Shown here piece after piece: positions 1-7,682 of a DNA stretch of 64,000 bases. Source of the stretch: Brenneria roseae subsp. roseae (lineage in GTDB: Bacteria > Pseudomonadota > Gammaproteobacteria > Enterobacterales > Enterobacteriaceae); contig NZ_KZ819025.1 of NCBI RefSeq assembly GCF_003115845.1, forward strand, positions 1 through 64,000, written 5' to 3'. Numbering within the stretch: the first letter of the stretch is position 1; each line of letters starts with the position of its first letter. A program made the translations under genes and the position numbers. A model generated the notes under the pieces. The model did no database searches and was not told where the DNA came from. It worked only from the letters and a program-made list of their open reading frames with translations.

Positions 1-30
1 CAAAGTCCTGGCCGGCAGGCCAGGACTTTG
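1..30. terminator. Perfect 13-bp hairpin at window edge
   Basis: Arms CAAAGTCCTGGCC (1-13) and its exact complement (18-30) flank the loop GGCA. There is no clear T tract, so this may be a bidirectional terminator or attenuator of a gene outside the window. Confidence 0.5.
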
Positions 31-40
31 TCATCAATCT

Positions 41-67
41 GAAACCAGCCGTTAGGCTGGTTTCTTT
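41..67 (+). terminator. Rho-independent-like terminator
   Basis: A 10-bp stem GAAACCAGCC (41-50) / GGCTGGTTTC (55-64) with loop GTTA is followed by TTTAAA. It lies just outside the left att repeat of the island, so it probably ends a backbone transcript arriving from the left. Confidence 0.55.
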
Positions 68-75
68 AAATCAGA

Positions 76-93
76 GGTGCCGGACTCGGAATC
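76..93. repeat. Left att repeat of element 1
   Basis: GGTGCCGGACTCGGAATC matches the complement of the tRNA-Phe 3' end, with one C fewer in the CCC run. It shares the 13-nt core CGGACTCGGAATC with the copies at 12784-12801 and 20641-20659. The following AT is also shared with the middle copy. Confidence 0.8.
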
Positions 94-150
94 ATTCAGC
101 TTTCTATTAAGTTGAAATACAGCATAAATTTTAACCGCATCTATTGTCAA

Positions 151-167
151 GACCCGTGGATTGACCC
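151..167. repeat. Putative integrase arm site, element 1 left end
   Basis: GACCC-N7-GACCC, two 5-mers at 12-bp period, 58 bp inside the left att. The same arrangement occurs at the right end (12656-12672). Element 2 instead has GCCCC-N7-GCCCC at both ends. The role as arm-type binding site is inferred from this symmetry. Confidence 0.4.
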
Positions 168-261
168 GTATTTTAATAGATAGATCAGAATGATGGGTCA
201 CATGCGATAAAGAAATGCCCGGTTCGTTCCTTTGGTTCGATTCCCTATGATACCGATAAAT

Positions 262-282
262 CGTAATGACATTAGCGTTACG
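262..282. promoter_or_regulatory. Candidate TacA operator
   Basis: The imperfect palindrome CGTAATG (262-268) / CGTTACG (276-282) lies about 47 bp upstream of the antitoxin start. Ribbon-helix-helix antitoxins of this family autorepress by binding such sites. Functional assignment is inferred from position. Confidence 0.4.
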
Positions 283-328
283 GTTGCTGTATGATTAATA
301 TCCAGAGAGTAGGCCGGAGGATAACATC

Positions 329-1113
<785 letters not shown>

Positions 1114-1540
1114 AATTGATGTTTTGCCTGTGCATCTCAAAAATGAATAGTTTGTTGTAGCTGGATACTTAGATTGGTACACAAGGAATGTCTGGAGCCC
1201 TGTAGAGGGTAAACTACGGTGGGAGGCGGGAACTGAACGGGGAAAGATTCAATGTTGTTGCTCATTAGACCTTTTCTGGTCGGCTCTTGTTCATACAGCG
1301 AACAGCGTTAGTCTGGCGAAAAATCGGTGAGTGTGATGAATACAGTATTTTTGTAACCGTAGGTTAAGCTTCTTGTGGAGACCTACGCTGGCTATGAGCG
1401 GACACCTCAACTACGGCGGGTGCGAATTCACCGTAAGCTGCTTAAATTACGTCTAATATTTATTGAAATGTCTGTGAAACTGAATGATCATCCATCAAGG
1501 TAAAGTCTAACGATCAAGCTGTCCTAAATGTCCTGGTCAC
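1114..1540. other. Gene-free stretch after the TacAT pair
   Basis: No open reading frame with recognisable content was seen. The sequence is followed directly by degraded transposase coding sequence and is probably decayed mobile-element DNA. Confidence 0.4.
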
Positions 1541-1745
1541 TTGTCTAGCTTGGTAATTGACAGCTCAAGCGATTTTGCCCGCATACTGACACAACTTTAA
1601 TCTGGGAAACGCAGCGAGATTTCCATTAGTGCAAAAATGGAATCAATAAATCCCTGTGCGGCCTGCAGGTTCAGGCGGAACATGCGTTTAACCACCAGAA
1701 CAGTGGGAATAGCAAGGTCGGAATAGCACTAGGATTTCCCCATTA
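1541..1745 (-). pseudogene. Relic of IS5-family (IS903-like) transposase
   Basis: The reverse strand of this stretch reads, in one frame interrupted by stops, as the N-terminal part of an IS903-type transposase. Recognisable blocks are YSDLAI, VLVVKRMFRL, QGFIDSIFALM, SLRFPD-stop-SCVSMRAKS. At least two in-frame stops and missing 5' and 3' parts make it a dead fragment. It abuts the IS630-type element on its upstream side, suggesting that one insertion disrupted the other. Family assignment rests on remembered IS903 sequence. Confidence 0.6.
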
Positions 1746-1759
1746 TAAGAGTATTGCAG

Positions 1760-2680
1760 ACTCATACCAGTCCAGAATGGCCTTGTTGTCCAACAAGAAA
1801 GTGGCAGAGCCACGGTTGATGAGGGCTTTTCTGTAAGTGCTCTAAATAGCTTCGCATATTACCGCTCCATTTTGCCAGTCCGTGTTGATTGTTGGGGAAC
1901 GGCGATGCAGCATTCATAAACTGATTTACCTGTTCCAGTAACTGCCACATATATCGGCATTGATGATTTCGCGTTATGGTTTCGTGTAACGACAACCACA
2001 GCTGTTCTATCGGATTCAGCCACGGCGAGTACGTCGGCAGGAACAGTAACCGGAACTTCTTGTTCTCTGCCAGCCAACGCGCCACTTTGCGGCTTTTATG
2101 GATGATGTAGTTATCCACGACCAGCGTCATAGTTTTCACTCGCCGGTAAGTTCGGCGTAATGTTTCTAATAGTTTGATAAAAAAGTCAGAATTCTTGCTG
2201 CCGCCGCTGACGTAGTGGACTCGTCCCGTACCCGAATGGAGCGCGCCAGCCAGATAATGTTTTTGATTCTGCCCCGGTGTAACAATGCGTTTTTGTTGCC
2301 CTTTTGGCATCCAGTCCGCACCGATTTTCGGGTTCAGGTCGATATCGACTTCATCCTGATAGAACACGGGATGGTCCGTCCGGGCCTGAGGCTTTTTAGT
2401 CCTTCAACACCATGTAAAGTAAACCAATTTATCCATCTTCCAACGGATGAGCGAGCGGCACAAAGCATTTTGGCAACGTCGGTAACGGTCATTCCCTGAT
2501 GAAGCATCAGCATGGCAATGAGCCGTCTGGCATGGTTTTTATCACGGGTTTGTTGGGCTTCTTTTCTCATCAGGCGTCGTTCTTCATCGGGGATAAATGC
2601 TATGATCGGCATAACTCAGTCCGGTTGGTGATTTGTGATGTTTGGCGATTGATCAGATCGCACAATTCGGACTGAGTTCC
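1760..2680 (-). mobile_element. IS630-family insertion sequence, internally deleted
   Basis: The element contains the two transposase parts described below. Candidate ends are CAGTCCAGAAT (1768-1778) and, inverted, AATTCGGACTG (2664-2674), a near match. Another perfect inverted pair, AACTCAGTCCG (2614-2624) / CGGACTGAGTT (2668-2678), lies in the promoter-proximal end. Exact termini are uncertain. Confidence 0.6.
1762..2612 (-). pseudogene. IS630-family transposase, frameshifted and internally deleted
   Basis: The N-terminal part (2334-2612) carries the helix-turn-helix region (MTVTDVAKML, SSVGRWINWF) and runs to GLKSLRPGRT. The C-terminal part (1762-2367), in another frame, begins at VFYQDEVDIDL and holds the catalytic DDE signature: DEVD, VVDNYIIHKS and SPWLNPIEQLW. 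Full-length relatives, as I remember them, have roughly 100 residues between these blocks, so an internal deletion joined them out of frame. The copy cannot make a complete transposase. It faces left and is not obviously tied to the flanking genes. Confidence 0.75.
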
Positions 2681-2874
2681 CTTCAGGTGATCTACTATTT
2701 TGCGAAGTTATTTAGTTAGTGATTCTGAATTTCTGCTTCGCCACTAGACTTCCTGCGTCATAAGGATGATGCGTGATCTGATCCTGTCATTTAGCAAAAG
2801 TTCGATTTATTAAACAAACTCGGTATTAGGTGTAAACTAAACCCATAATATTCTAGAACGAGATCTGGAGATTG

Positions 2875-3972
2875 ATGAAAATGGATAAACGCTCTGATAT
2901 TAAATTCATAAGACCCTGTCATTTTATATATGAAGACGGAAAAAAACTTACTCCAGAGTATACTTTACAGCTATTGAAAAAGAGAAGAGTGGTTCAGATA
3001 AACTTAGATAACTGCTCGCTTCAGAGGATGGAGGAATTATCACCAACCGCCACCTTAGAGGATGTACGAAGAGTCGGATTATTACCTTTGGTTGAATTAT
3101 TACAAACCGGAGAGGTATGTTTGACAGCAATCGGAGTAAATGAGATGCCTGACTCGTGGGTTGAAAAATCCATGGCAGCATATCAGAACTTTTGCCGTCT
3201 ATTCTGGCCAGGCCATATTGACGACCCTGATGCAACGTTCAGAGATTACTCTTCAGATCCTGAGAAAAATAAGGTTCTTTTTCAGGATCTGTCAGATGAA
3301 GCCAGGACAGTTTATGGGTTTCATTACGTGCCAATGCTTCAAATACAAAACATCAAACTTAGCTACAAATCCTTCACGCCTGAAAAGAAATTTGAGATAT
3401 ATCTCTTTAGCATTATTAACTTTATTGACATTATTAGCGCTTACGATCTTGAAATTGCTAAATACGCTTTCTGGGATATCGATTCAAATACAATAAATTG
3501 CTTACCAGAACAAATCCATAAACGGCGAAAATACATAAAAGCAAACTTTTACAGAAATGGAAGTAGTTTAGAAAAATGTCGTTGGCATGCTTTTGATTCA
3601 GCAATGGATTTGCATTGGTTGACAGGAGCAAACTTCTCTGAAGATATAGGTTCTCATATTACTATTAGAGGAGAAAAAATTATTGTTGAACATTGGGTTG
3701 GTACTACCGATCATAAATTGTACTATATTTCGAAAGACATTCATCATGTATATCATGATGGCTCAACTATGAAAGCACTCATGTCACCAAGAGAAGGTGA
3801 GCTTTCTGAATTTAATTACTGGAAAAGTGTCGATCGTCTTGCGGAAAACGTGCTTAGGTTCAGACAGCAATCAAAAAAAGGTATGCCGTCAAACATTACT
3901 GAACGCATAGATTTAGCAGTGAAGGTAATTGAAAAAGAATTATCAATATATTTTGATTCTGTCAAAAAATAA
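2875..3972 (+). CDS. Unrecognised island protein, 365 aa
   Basis: I do not recognise this protein. It is soluble, with no signal peptide or membrane segment. The N-terminal third is rich in charged residues (EDVRRVGLLPLVELLQTGEV). The middle contains a hydrophobic helix followed by an acidic cluster (IINFIDIISAYDLEIAKYAFWDID, about residues 180-205), and the C-terminus is helical (ERIDLAVKVIEKELSIYF). The start is ATG 2875 or 2881; GGAG at 2867-2870 supports either. Base composition is clearly more AT-rich than the backbone, indicating recent acquisition. It stands alone between an IS630 copy and a patch of gene debris in an element otherwise full of defence and toxin-antitoxin genes. A defence or toxin role is a guess from context only. 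Confidence 0.7.
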   Translation: MKMDKRSDIKFIRPCHFIYEDGKKLTPEYTLQLLKKRRVVQINLDNCSLQRMEELSPTATLEDVRRVGLLPLVELLQTGEVCLTAIGVNEMPDSWVEKSMAAYQNFCRLFWPGHIDDPDATFRDYSSDPEKNKVLFQDLSDEARTVYGFHYVPMLQIQNIKLSYKSFTPEKKFEIYLFSIINFIDIISAYDLEIAKYAFWDIDSNTINCLPEQIHKRRKYIKANFYRNGSSLEKCRWHAFDSAMDLHWLTGANFSEDIGSHITIRGEKIIVEHWVGTTDHKLYYISKDIHHVYHDGSTMKALMSPREGELSEFNYWKSVDRLAENVLRFRQQSKKGMPSNITERIDLAVKVIEKELSIYFDSVKK

Positions 3973-4095
3973 GGGTCTAGATTATTTTAGTAAGTGGGAA
4001 GCAAGTCGTCTGGGGTCTAACTGTACTATCTGTATATATAAATGGTTAGTAGCTCAAGTGACCTGCCTCCAGGTTAAATATAAACGTCAAGAGCT

Positions 4096-4236
4096 TTAGG
4101 GATTTTCTACTATTCCAGTTCTATATCCTAGAAGAGGAAATGACATATTTCCTAACTCTTCGATTTCGATAAAACGCTCAAAGATCTCCAGTCTGGGCAG
4201 GTCATTTATCGGGATACTTACACCACCAATGCTGTT
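4096..4236 (-). pseudogene. 3' fragment of an unknown gene
   Basis: The reverse strand holds an intact 46-codon reading frame without start, ending in TAA: IPINDLPRLEIFERFIE then LGNMSFPLLGYRTGIVENP. Codon quality and amphipathic character look like real coding sequence rather than chance. An in-frame TAA lies just upstream, so only the C-terminus of a former gene remains. The family is unknown. Confidence 0.4.
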
Positions 4237-4261
4237 TTAAAGTGTAATAGTTATTTTTAAT

Positions 4262-4282
4262 AAGGCCGTTTATGGCGGCCTT
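4262..4282. terminator. Hairpin, possible bidirectional terminator
   Basis: A 7-bp stem AAGGCCG (4262-4268) / CGGCCTT (4276-4282) is preceded on the plus strand by TTTTTAAT. On the minus strand this gives the hairpin followed by a T-rich run, suiting termination of the leftward retron-side transcript. Confidence 0.45.
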
Positions 4283-4311
4283 GATGCAAATTTACTATAT
4301 CTTGCCAGATT

Positions 4312-4443
4312 CTAAGGATTATAGTAAATTTTATTAATTACATCCTTAATGAATGGAAAATCATAAGTTTTGCAATCATTCATTAGGAATTTAAGAAAAT
4401 GATCTTTTTCCTCATTTGGGAATATGAATTGAAAGTCATAAGG
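4312..4443 (-). pseudogene. 3' fragment of a gene truncated by an IS3 relic
   Basis: The reverse strand encodes a 43-residue C-terminal fragment (YDFQFIFPNEEKDHF, FPFIKDVINKIYYNP, then TAG). It is cut exactly where the IS3-type left end TGACCTGCTCCCC begins at 4444. It lies downstream of the retron reverse transcriptase in the same orientation, so it may be what remains of a third gene of that operon or of an older neighbour. The family is unknown. Confidence 0.45.
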
Positions 4444-4640
4444 TGACCTGCTCCCCGTTGATTAATACACCGCGATGTTAGTTATGTCTTCATCAGCAAT
4501 GTGAGGGCATCCCCATGAAGAAGCGTATTTCCGACTAACAGATCATCAACATCCTCCGCGAGCTCGAAGGCGGGGTTTCTGCCTAGGAACTCTGCCGCAA
4601 GCATGCTATTTCAGACACAACCTTCTACACTTTATTTGTA
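4444..4640 (+). pseudogene. IS3-family orfA relic with left terminus
   Basis: The sequence starts with an IS3/IS407-like terminal TGACCTGCTCCCCGTTGA. The ATG at 4515 opens the start of OrfA: MKKRISD-stop-QIINILRELEGGVSA-stop-ELCRKHAISDTTFYT. Two premature stops and the loss of everything after about 40 codons make it a dead remnant. It separates the retron reverse transcriptase from the gene fragment at 4312-4443. Confidence 0.65.
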
Positions 4641-4654
4641 GTACATATGATTTA

Positions 4655-5629
4655 CTATATCTCCTTATGAGGAATTAGATCCGATCGAGTGTAATTATTT
4701 TCTATTTTTTTTATTTCCTTAAAATATTTTCTGGATATTTTGGTATAAAAGTTTGCATCAGCATTTTTTACATAAGCTAAATATCCAGAGAGGATGTTTA
4801 TTTCATTCTCATCTAATCCTTTTTTGTTTAAATGACTTAGATATAATCTTATCTTATCTTTCATTTTCTTATGAATAGTTAAATGACTATCATGACATAT
4901 TCTCAATCCAGTAATAATTGCACTTCCACCAGAAGAACTGCATATTTTTAACTTTTGTTCATTTAAATGAAAGGTGGCATTGCATTTATCAACGCTTTTT
5001 CTAATAATAGAAATTAACGCTGAGTGAATCCCTTTTTTGCAAGACGAAATCACTAGGTCATCAGCGTATCGTGTGTATATAGGGTTTGCGTCATTAATGT
5101 TATTTAATTCCGATTGGATTATTTCATCAAGCTCTCTTGCTATAAAGTTTGCTATGAAAGGTGATGTTGGAAAACCAATTGGGAGAGTTTTTTTGGGTCC
5201 GATAAAACAAGCTTCTTTTATTGTTTTTAATAAGTCATTGTCATATTCTTTGGGGAAGTTTATATCTGCTCTGTACTTATTGAATGTGTATGAAAAATCC
5301 TCAAAATTTATAGAGGGGAAAAAATCTTTAATATCGGCTTTGACAAAATATTTATTCTTAGATTTTGAGTGTCTTAGTGCATTATCTTTTATTGACCTGT
5401 TTTTTATAAATGCAAATGCTGCATCATTTAGTGGAATTAAACAGAAAACCCGCTGTAATAACCAATACTGTAAAACTTTTCTTTTGGCAGATGGATGATA
5501 AATAACTCTGATACCCCCATTTCTTTTAGGTATAGTCCACCTTCTTGGTTCTTCAGGGGAGGATAAAATATCAAAAACAAAACCTTTTTTCATTTTTAGA
5601 TCATTTTCTATCAAATCATATAGCATCAT
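4655..5629 (-). CDS. Retron reverse transcriptase (Ec86/Eco1-like)
   Basis: A 324-residue retron RT, close to the length of the Ec86 enzyme. It reverse-transcribes the msd part of the adjacent ncRNA into branched msDNA. Diagnostic motifs are seen in order: the retron-specific NAxxH box in DNALRHSK, the first catalytic aspartate in KADIKDFFPSI, the catalytic YADD in TRYADDLVISS, and a VTG-box variant in IITGLRICHD. The start overlaps the end of the effector gene by 14 nt, implying translational coupling. In type II retrons of this kind, RT, msDNA and the deoxyribosyltransferase-like effector form one antiphage complex in which msDNA holds the effector inactive. The codon usage is AT-rich, unlike the backbone. 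An IS3 remnant lies immediately downstream. Confidence 0.95.
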   Translation of the reverse strand: MMLYDLIENDLKMKKGFVFDILSSPEEPRRWTIPKRNGGIRVIYHPSAKRKVLQYWLLQRVFCLIPLNDAAFAFIKNRSIKDNALRHSKSKNKYFVKADIKDFFPSINFEDFSYTFNKYRADINFPKEYDNDLLKTIKEACFIGPKKTLPIGFPTSPFIANFIARELDEIIQSELNNINDANPIYTRYADDLVISSCKKGIHSALISIIRKSVDKCNATFHLNEQKLKICSSSGGSAIITGLRICHDSHLTIHKKMKDKIRLYLSHLNKKGLDENEINILSGYLAYVKNADANFYTKISRKYFKEIKKIENNYTRSDLIPHKEI

Positions 5630-6566
5630 AAATGAGTCGTCTTGGATAGTTTTTAAGTATAAATGACTTGAAAATGGATGATACTGAATCTATGTCAAAA
5701 TCATATTTTAGATGATGAATTCTTTCGCGTGAGAAATAACAATCTTGTCTGTCAGCATCAATGATATTTATCGCTCGTAATATTCCCAGATGCTTTTGAA
5801 TCGGTTTTTTATATGAAAAACTATCACCAAATATTTTTGAGCATATTTCAATTATTTCTCTTAGATTTAATGGGCCAAAAATGAAAATCAAGTCGTGAAT
5901 AAATCTTACTGAGTCCTTATCGAATTTTAGATGAGGGTTAAGATTTTCTTTGGCTAAAGTTCTAGAATTTGTTCGTGTATTTGGATATAGTATTTGGTAA
6001 AGAGAGTTAAAAATATCACCTATTCCATCAACTCGCTCAATTGAAGATTTCCCTTCAAGCATATTATAATGTAATAGGTTTTTGTTTTTAGTTACATCTT
6101 TTATCGCTTTCACCGGACCATGGTTTATAAAAGAATTTGCATTTATATATTTAGTATCATTAATAACTATTAGTTTTTTCCTTAATTCTTTACTATATGA
6201 AAATGCTCCTAATTCAGCAAACGATGAGTAACTTTCGAGTACAATTACTATGGAGTCGGCTAAGTTAGATAGTTCAGTTTCTACATCTAGTAAATTATCA
6301 GATAAACTATTATTTGAATTGGTCGTAAGTTCTTTAAAAACTAGCTCAGCTAAGAAGAAATGACAGTTAGGAAGATTTCTATATGAGAAATTTAAAAGTT
6401 CTTCTCTTCTAGCAGAGGGAGAGCCATTTTCTCTATTAGCACCGCATAAGAAAACAAATTTTTTCACATTGCCTGGGCATTTTACTTTCCCATTTTCCAA
6501 GAAATAATCAAATGCCGTTATTGCCCTATTTAACTCAGTCTTGGATCTGTTTAATTGCATAAGCAT
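5616..6566 (-). CDS. Retron effector: nucleoside deoxyribosyltransferase-like plus winged helix
   Basis: A 316-residue protein corresponding to the toxic effector of Ec86/Eco1-type retrons. The N-terminal half resembles nucleoside deoxyribosyltransferase-like enzymes: a Rossmann-type start KKFVFLCGANRENG near residue 38, and a glutamate-containing block VLESYSSFAELGAFSYSKEL near residues 110-128 that fits the family catalytic glutamate. The C-terminal part (about 220-310) is a predicted winged-helix region (FGPLNLREIIEICSKIFGD, IQKHLGILRAINII). In related systems the effector cleaves nucleotide N-glycosidic bonds once released by phage infection. The start ATG 6566 follows GGAG at 6575-6578; a TTG three bases upstream is possible. 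Gene order ncRNA-effector-RT is that of Eco1. Confidence 0.88.
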   Translation of the reverse strand: MLMQLNRSKTELNRAITAFDYFLENGKVKCPGNVKKFVFLCGANRENGSPSARREELLNFSYRNLPNCHFFLAELVFKELTTNSNNSLSDNLLDVETELSNLADSIVIVLESYSSFAELGAFSYSKELRKKLIVINDTKYINANSFINHGPVKAIKDVTKNKNLLHYNMLEGKSSIERVDGIGDIFNSLYQILYPNTRTNSRTLAKENLNPHLKFDKDSVRFIHDLIFIFGPLNLREIIEICSKIFGDSFSYKKPIQKHLGILRAINIIDADRQDCYFSRERIHHLKYDFDIDSVSSIFKSFILKNYPRRLIYDAI

Positions 6567-6580
6567 CAAAAATACTCCGC

Positions 6581-6599
6581 GACATATAAATTATATGTC
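6581..6599. promoter_or_regulatory. Perfect 9-bp palindrome between retron ncRNA and effector
   Basis: GACATATAATTTATATGTC has complementary arms around a single T. It lies 14 bp before the effector start and about 33 bp after the ncRNA a2 repeat. It could be an operator or an RNA hairpin limiting effector translation. Confidence 0.45.
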
Positions 6600-6632
6600 A
6601 AAAATCAATTAAGTATTTAGTCTTAAAATAGT

Positions 6633-6784
6633 AACCAAACCTACTAGAGCACGTCATTCAGTTTCCTGAGCGACGGCCACCAGCCGCCGCTCAGGAAACT
6701 GAATGACGGGCATTGGTTAAATCTTAGGCGAAACCGTGGTTCACGGCCCGATGAGCTTATGCCCATAAATTGCTAGGTTTGGTT
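6633..6784 (-). ncRNA. Retron msr-msd ncRNA
   Basis: About 152 nt read leftward. The ends carry the a1/a2 inverted repeat: TAGGTTTGGTT (6774-6784) and AACCAAACCTA (6633-6643), 11 bp perfect. The msr part starts with CCTAGCA, whose G (6773) fits the branching guanosine, and contains a CCGTG-AAC-CACGG hairpin. The msd is a very long hairpin: 21 perfectly paired bases (6652-6672 with 6688-6708) plus a further inner CGGC/GCCG stem. Size and arrangement match Ec86 (a1-msr-msd-a2, directly upstream of effector and RT). The terminal loop includes GCTGGTGG on the RNA-like strand. Confidence 0.92.
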
Positions 6785-7097
6785 TTATTAAAGGTTCCAT
6801 ATTTTTTATATAAATACAAGATATTTTAACGTTTTATTGACTTTTATTGGGCGGGGAATTCATGTTAACAATGATATCTTGAAGTAATTATTTGATATAT
6901 ATGGTTTAGTTTTCCGCTTGTTCAGGGTGTTAGATCCAAGTAATCTGCCTGCTATTCCATCATTTGCTTACATTTCCCTGTATGCATTTTGGTAAACCGC
7001 GCAGTTCGCTTTTAAAGATCTTCCGACATACAGATTATGTCCCCCTGGGAGAGTTTCCATGCGTGATGCTCATTCACTAATCAATATAGAATGGCTC
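6785..7097. other. Intergenic region upstream of the retron
   Basis: AT-rich DNA between the retron and ccdB. It must contain the leftward retron promoter, but I cannot single out convincing -35/-10 boxes. An open frame entering from 7059 is antisense to ccdAB and is not a gene. Confidence 0.4.
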
Positions 7098-7403
7098 TCA
7101 AATCCCCCAAAACATAAGATTAATAGCATCCTTAATCTCATCCGCATACTCCCCAAGATCCGCAATTTCTCCACCAATCACCTCAAAAGGAATGCTCGAC
7201 AGCTCCGTAGTCATCAGTCGATAATCTTCCCCAACGATGCGGATCAGAGGGAACAGCATTTTATTCACTTTCTCAGACAGGTGATGCGACTCGATAAGCG
7301 GAATGACCATGCGCCGTTTTGGTGTCTCGACAATATCACTTTGCACATCAACAAACATTTTGTAGTGACTGGCGCGTTTGTATTGATAAACAATAAATTG
7401 CAT
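7098..7403 (-). CDS. ccdB: CcdB-type gyrase-poisoning toxin
   Basis: A 101-residue protein of exactly the length of F-plasmid CcdB. It keeps the family landmarks [20 protein letters not shown] and the C-terminal INLMFWGI; the last residues (Trp-Gly-Ile) are essential for gyrase poisoning in F CcdB. By family knowledge it traps DNA gyrase on cleaved DNA through GyrA. It starts two bases after the ccdA stop, so it is co-translated. It is a chromosomal, island-borne copy; the intact C-terminus suggests it is active, although chromosomal CcdB proteins are sometimes non-toxic. Confidence 0.93.
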   Translation of the reverse strand: MQFIVYQYKRASHYKMFVDVQSDIVETPKRRMVIPLIESHHLSEKVNKMLFPLIRIVGEDYRLMTTELSSIPFEVIGGEIADLGEYADEIKDAINLMFWGI

Positions 7404-7405
7404 GA

Positions 7406-7624
7406 TTACCAGTTCCTGTTTTCATCCGCAAAGGAGCCATTCTGTGCGATAAATCGGGCGACTTCCTTCATCCCTTCGCGGTTTTCCTTCTTCCACTCCT
7501 CAGCTTTTATACGGCGGGCTTCTTTGCCAATGACATCGTTCACCAGCCCAGAAATATTGACTCCGGCAGCACTCAGAACCTGATAATTGTCTTTGTCTAC
7601 GGTAACGCTAACGCGGTGTTTCAT
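7406..7624 (-). CDS. ccdA: CcdA-type antitoxin
   Basis: A 72-residue antitoxin. Residues 1-40 form a ribbon-helix-helix DNA-binding region ([15 protein letters not shown]). The disordered C-terminal part binds CcdB and ends in ENRNW, nearly identical to the F-plasmid antitoxin tail. AGGAG lies 8 bp upstream of the ATG. The pair probably represses its own promoter at the palindromes around 7642-7669. Confidence 0.93.
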   Translation of the reverse strand: MKHRVSVTVDKDNYQVLSAAGVNISGLVNDVIGKEARRIKAEEWKKENREGMKEVARFIAQNGSFADENRNW

Positions 7625-7641
7625 GATGGTGCTCCTATTTT

Positions 7642-7669
7642 ATGCATACTGTTAGTATATACTTTGCAT
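7642..7669. promoter_or_regulatory. ccdAB operator/promoter region
   Basis: Nested palindromes: ATACT-GTT-AGTAT (7646-7658), GTATATAC (7655-7662) and outer ATGCA/TGCAT halves. On the minus strand TATACT fits a -10 box. The position, 18 bp upstream of ccdA, fits CcdAB autorepression. Confidence 0.5.
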
Positions 7670-7682
7670 GATTGTTCGGCAA

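Noticed and set aside
226..246. T-arm-like GGTTCGATTCC near the left island end
   Set aside because: Only the T-loop core matches tRNA-Phe; no acceptor, anticodon or D arm is present, and it is in the opposite orientation to the att copies. Probably chance or a minor remnant.
4059..4204. Inverted IS3-like ends TGACCTGCC... suggesting a 146-bp MITE
   Set aside because: The right-hand copy lies inside an uninterrupted coding fragment (codons for DLPRLE), so the match is likely coincidental.
6652..6708. Long inverted repeat first read as a terminator
   Set aside because: The surrounding a1/a2 repeats, msr hairpin and downstream retron genes show it is the msd stem.
7059..7583. 174-codon plus-strand ORF
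   Set aside because: Entirely antisense to the well-supported ccdAB pair.
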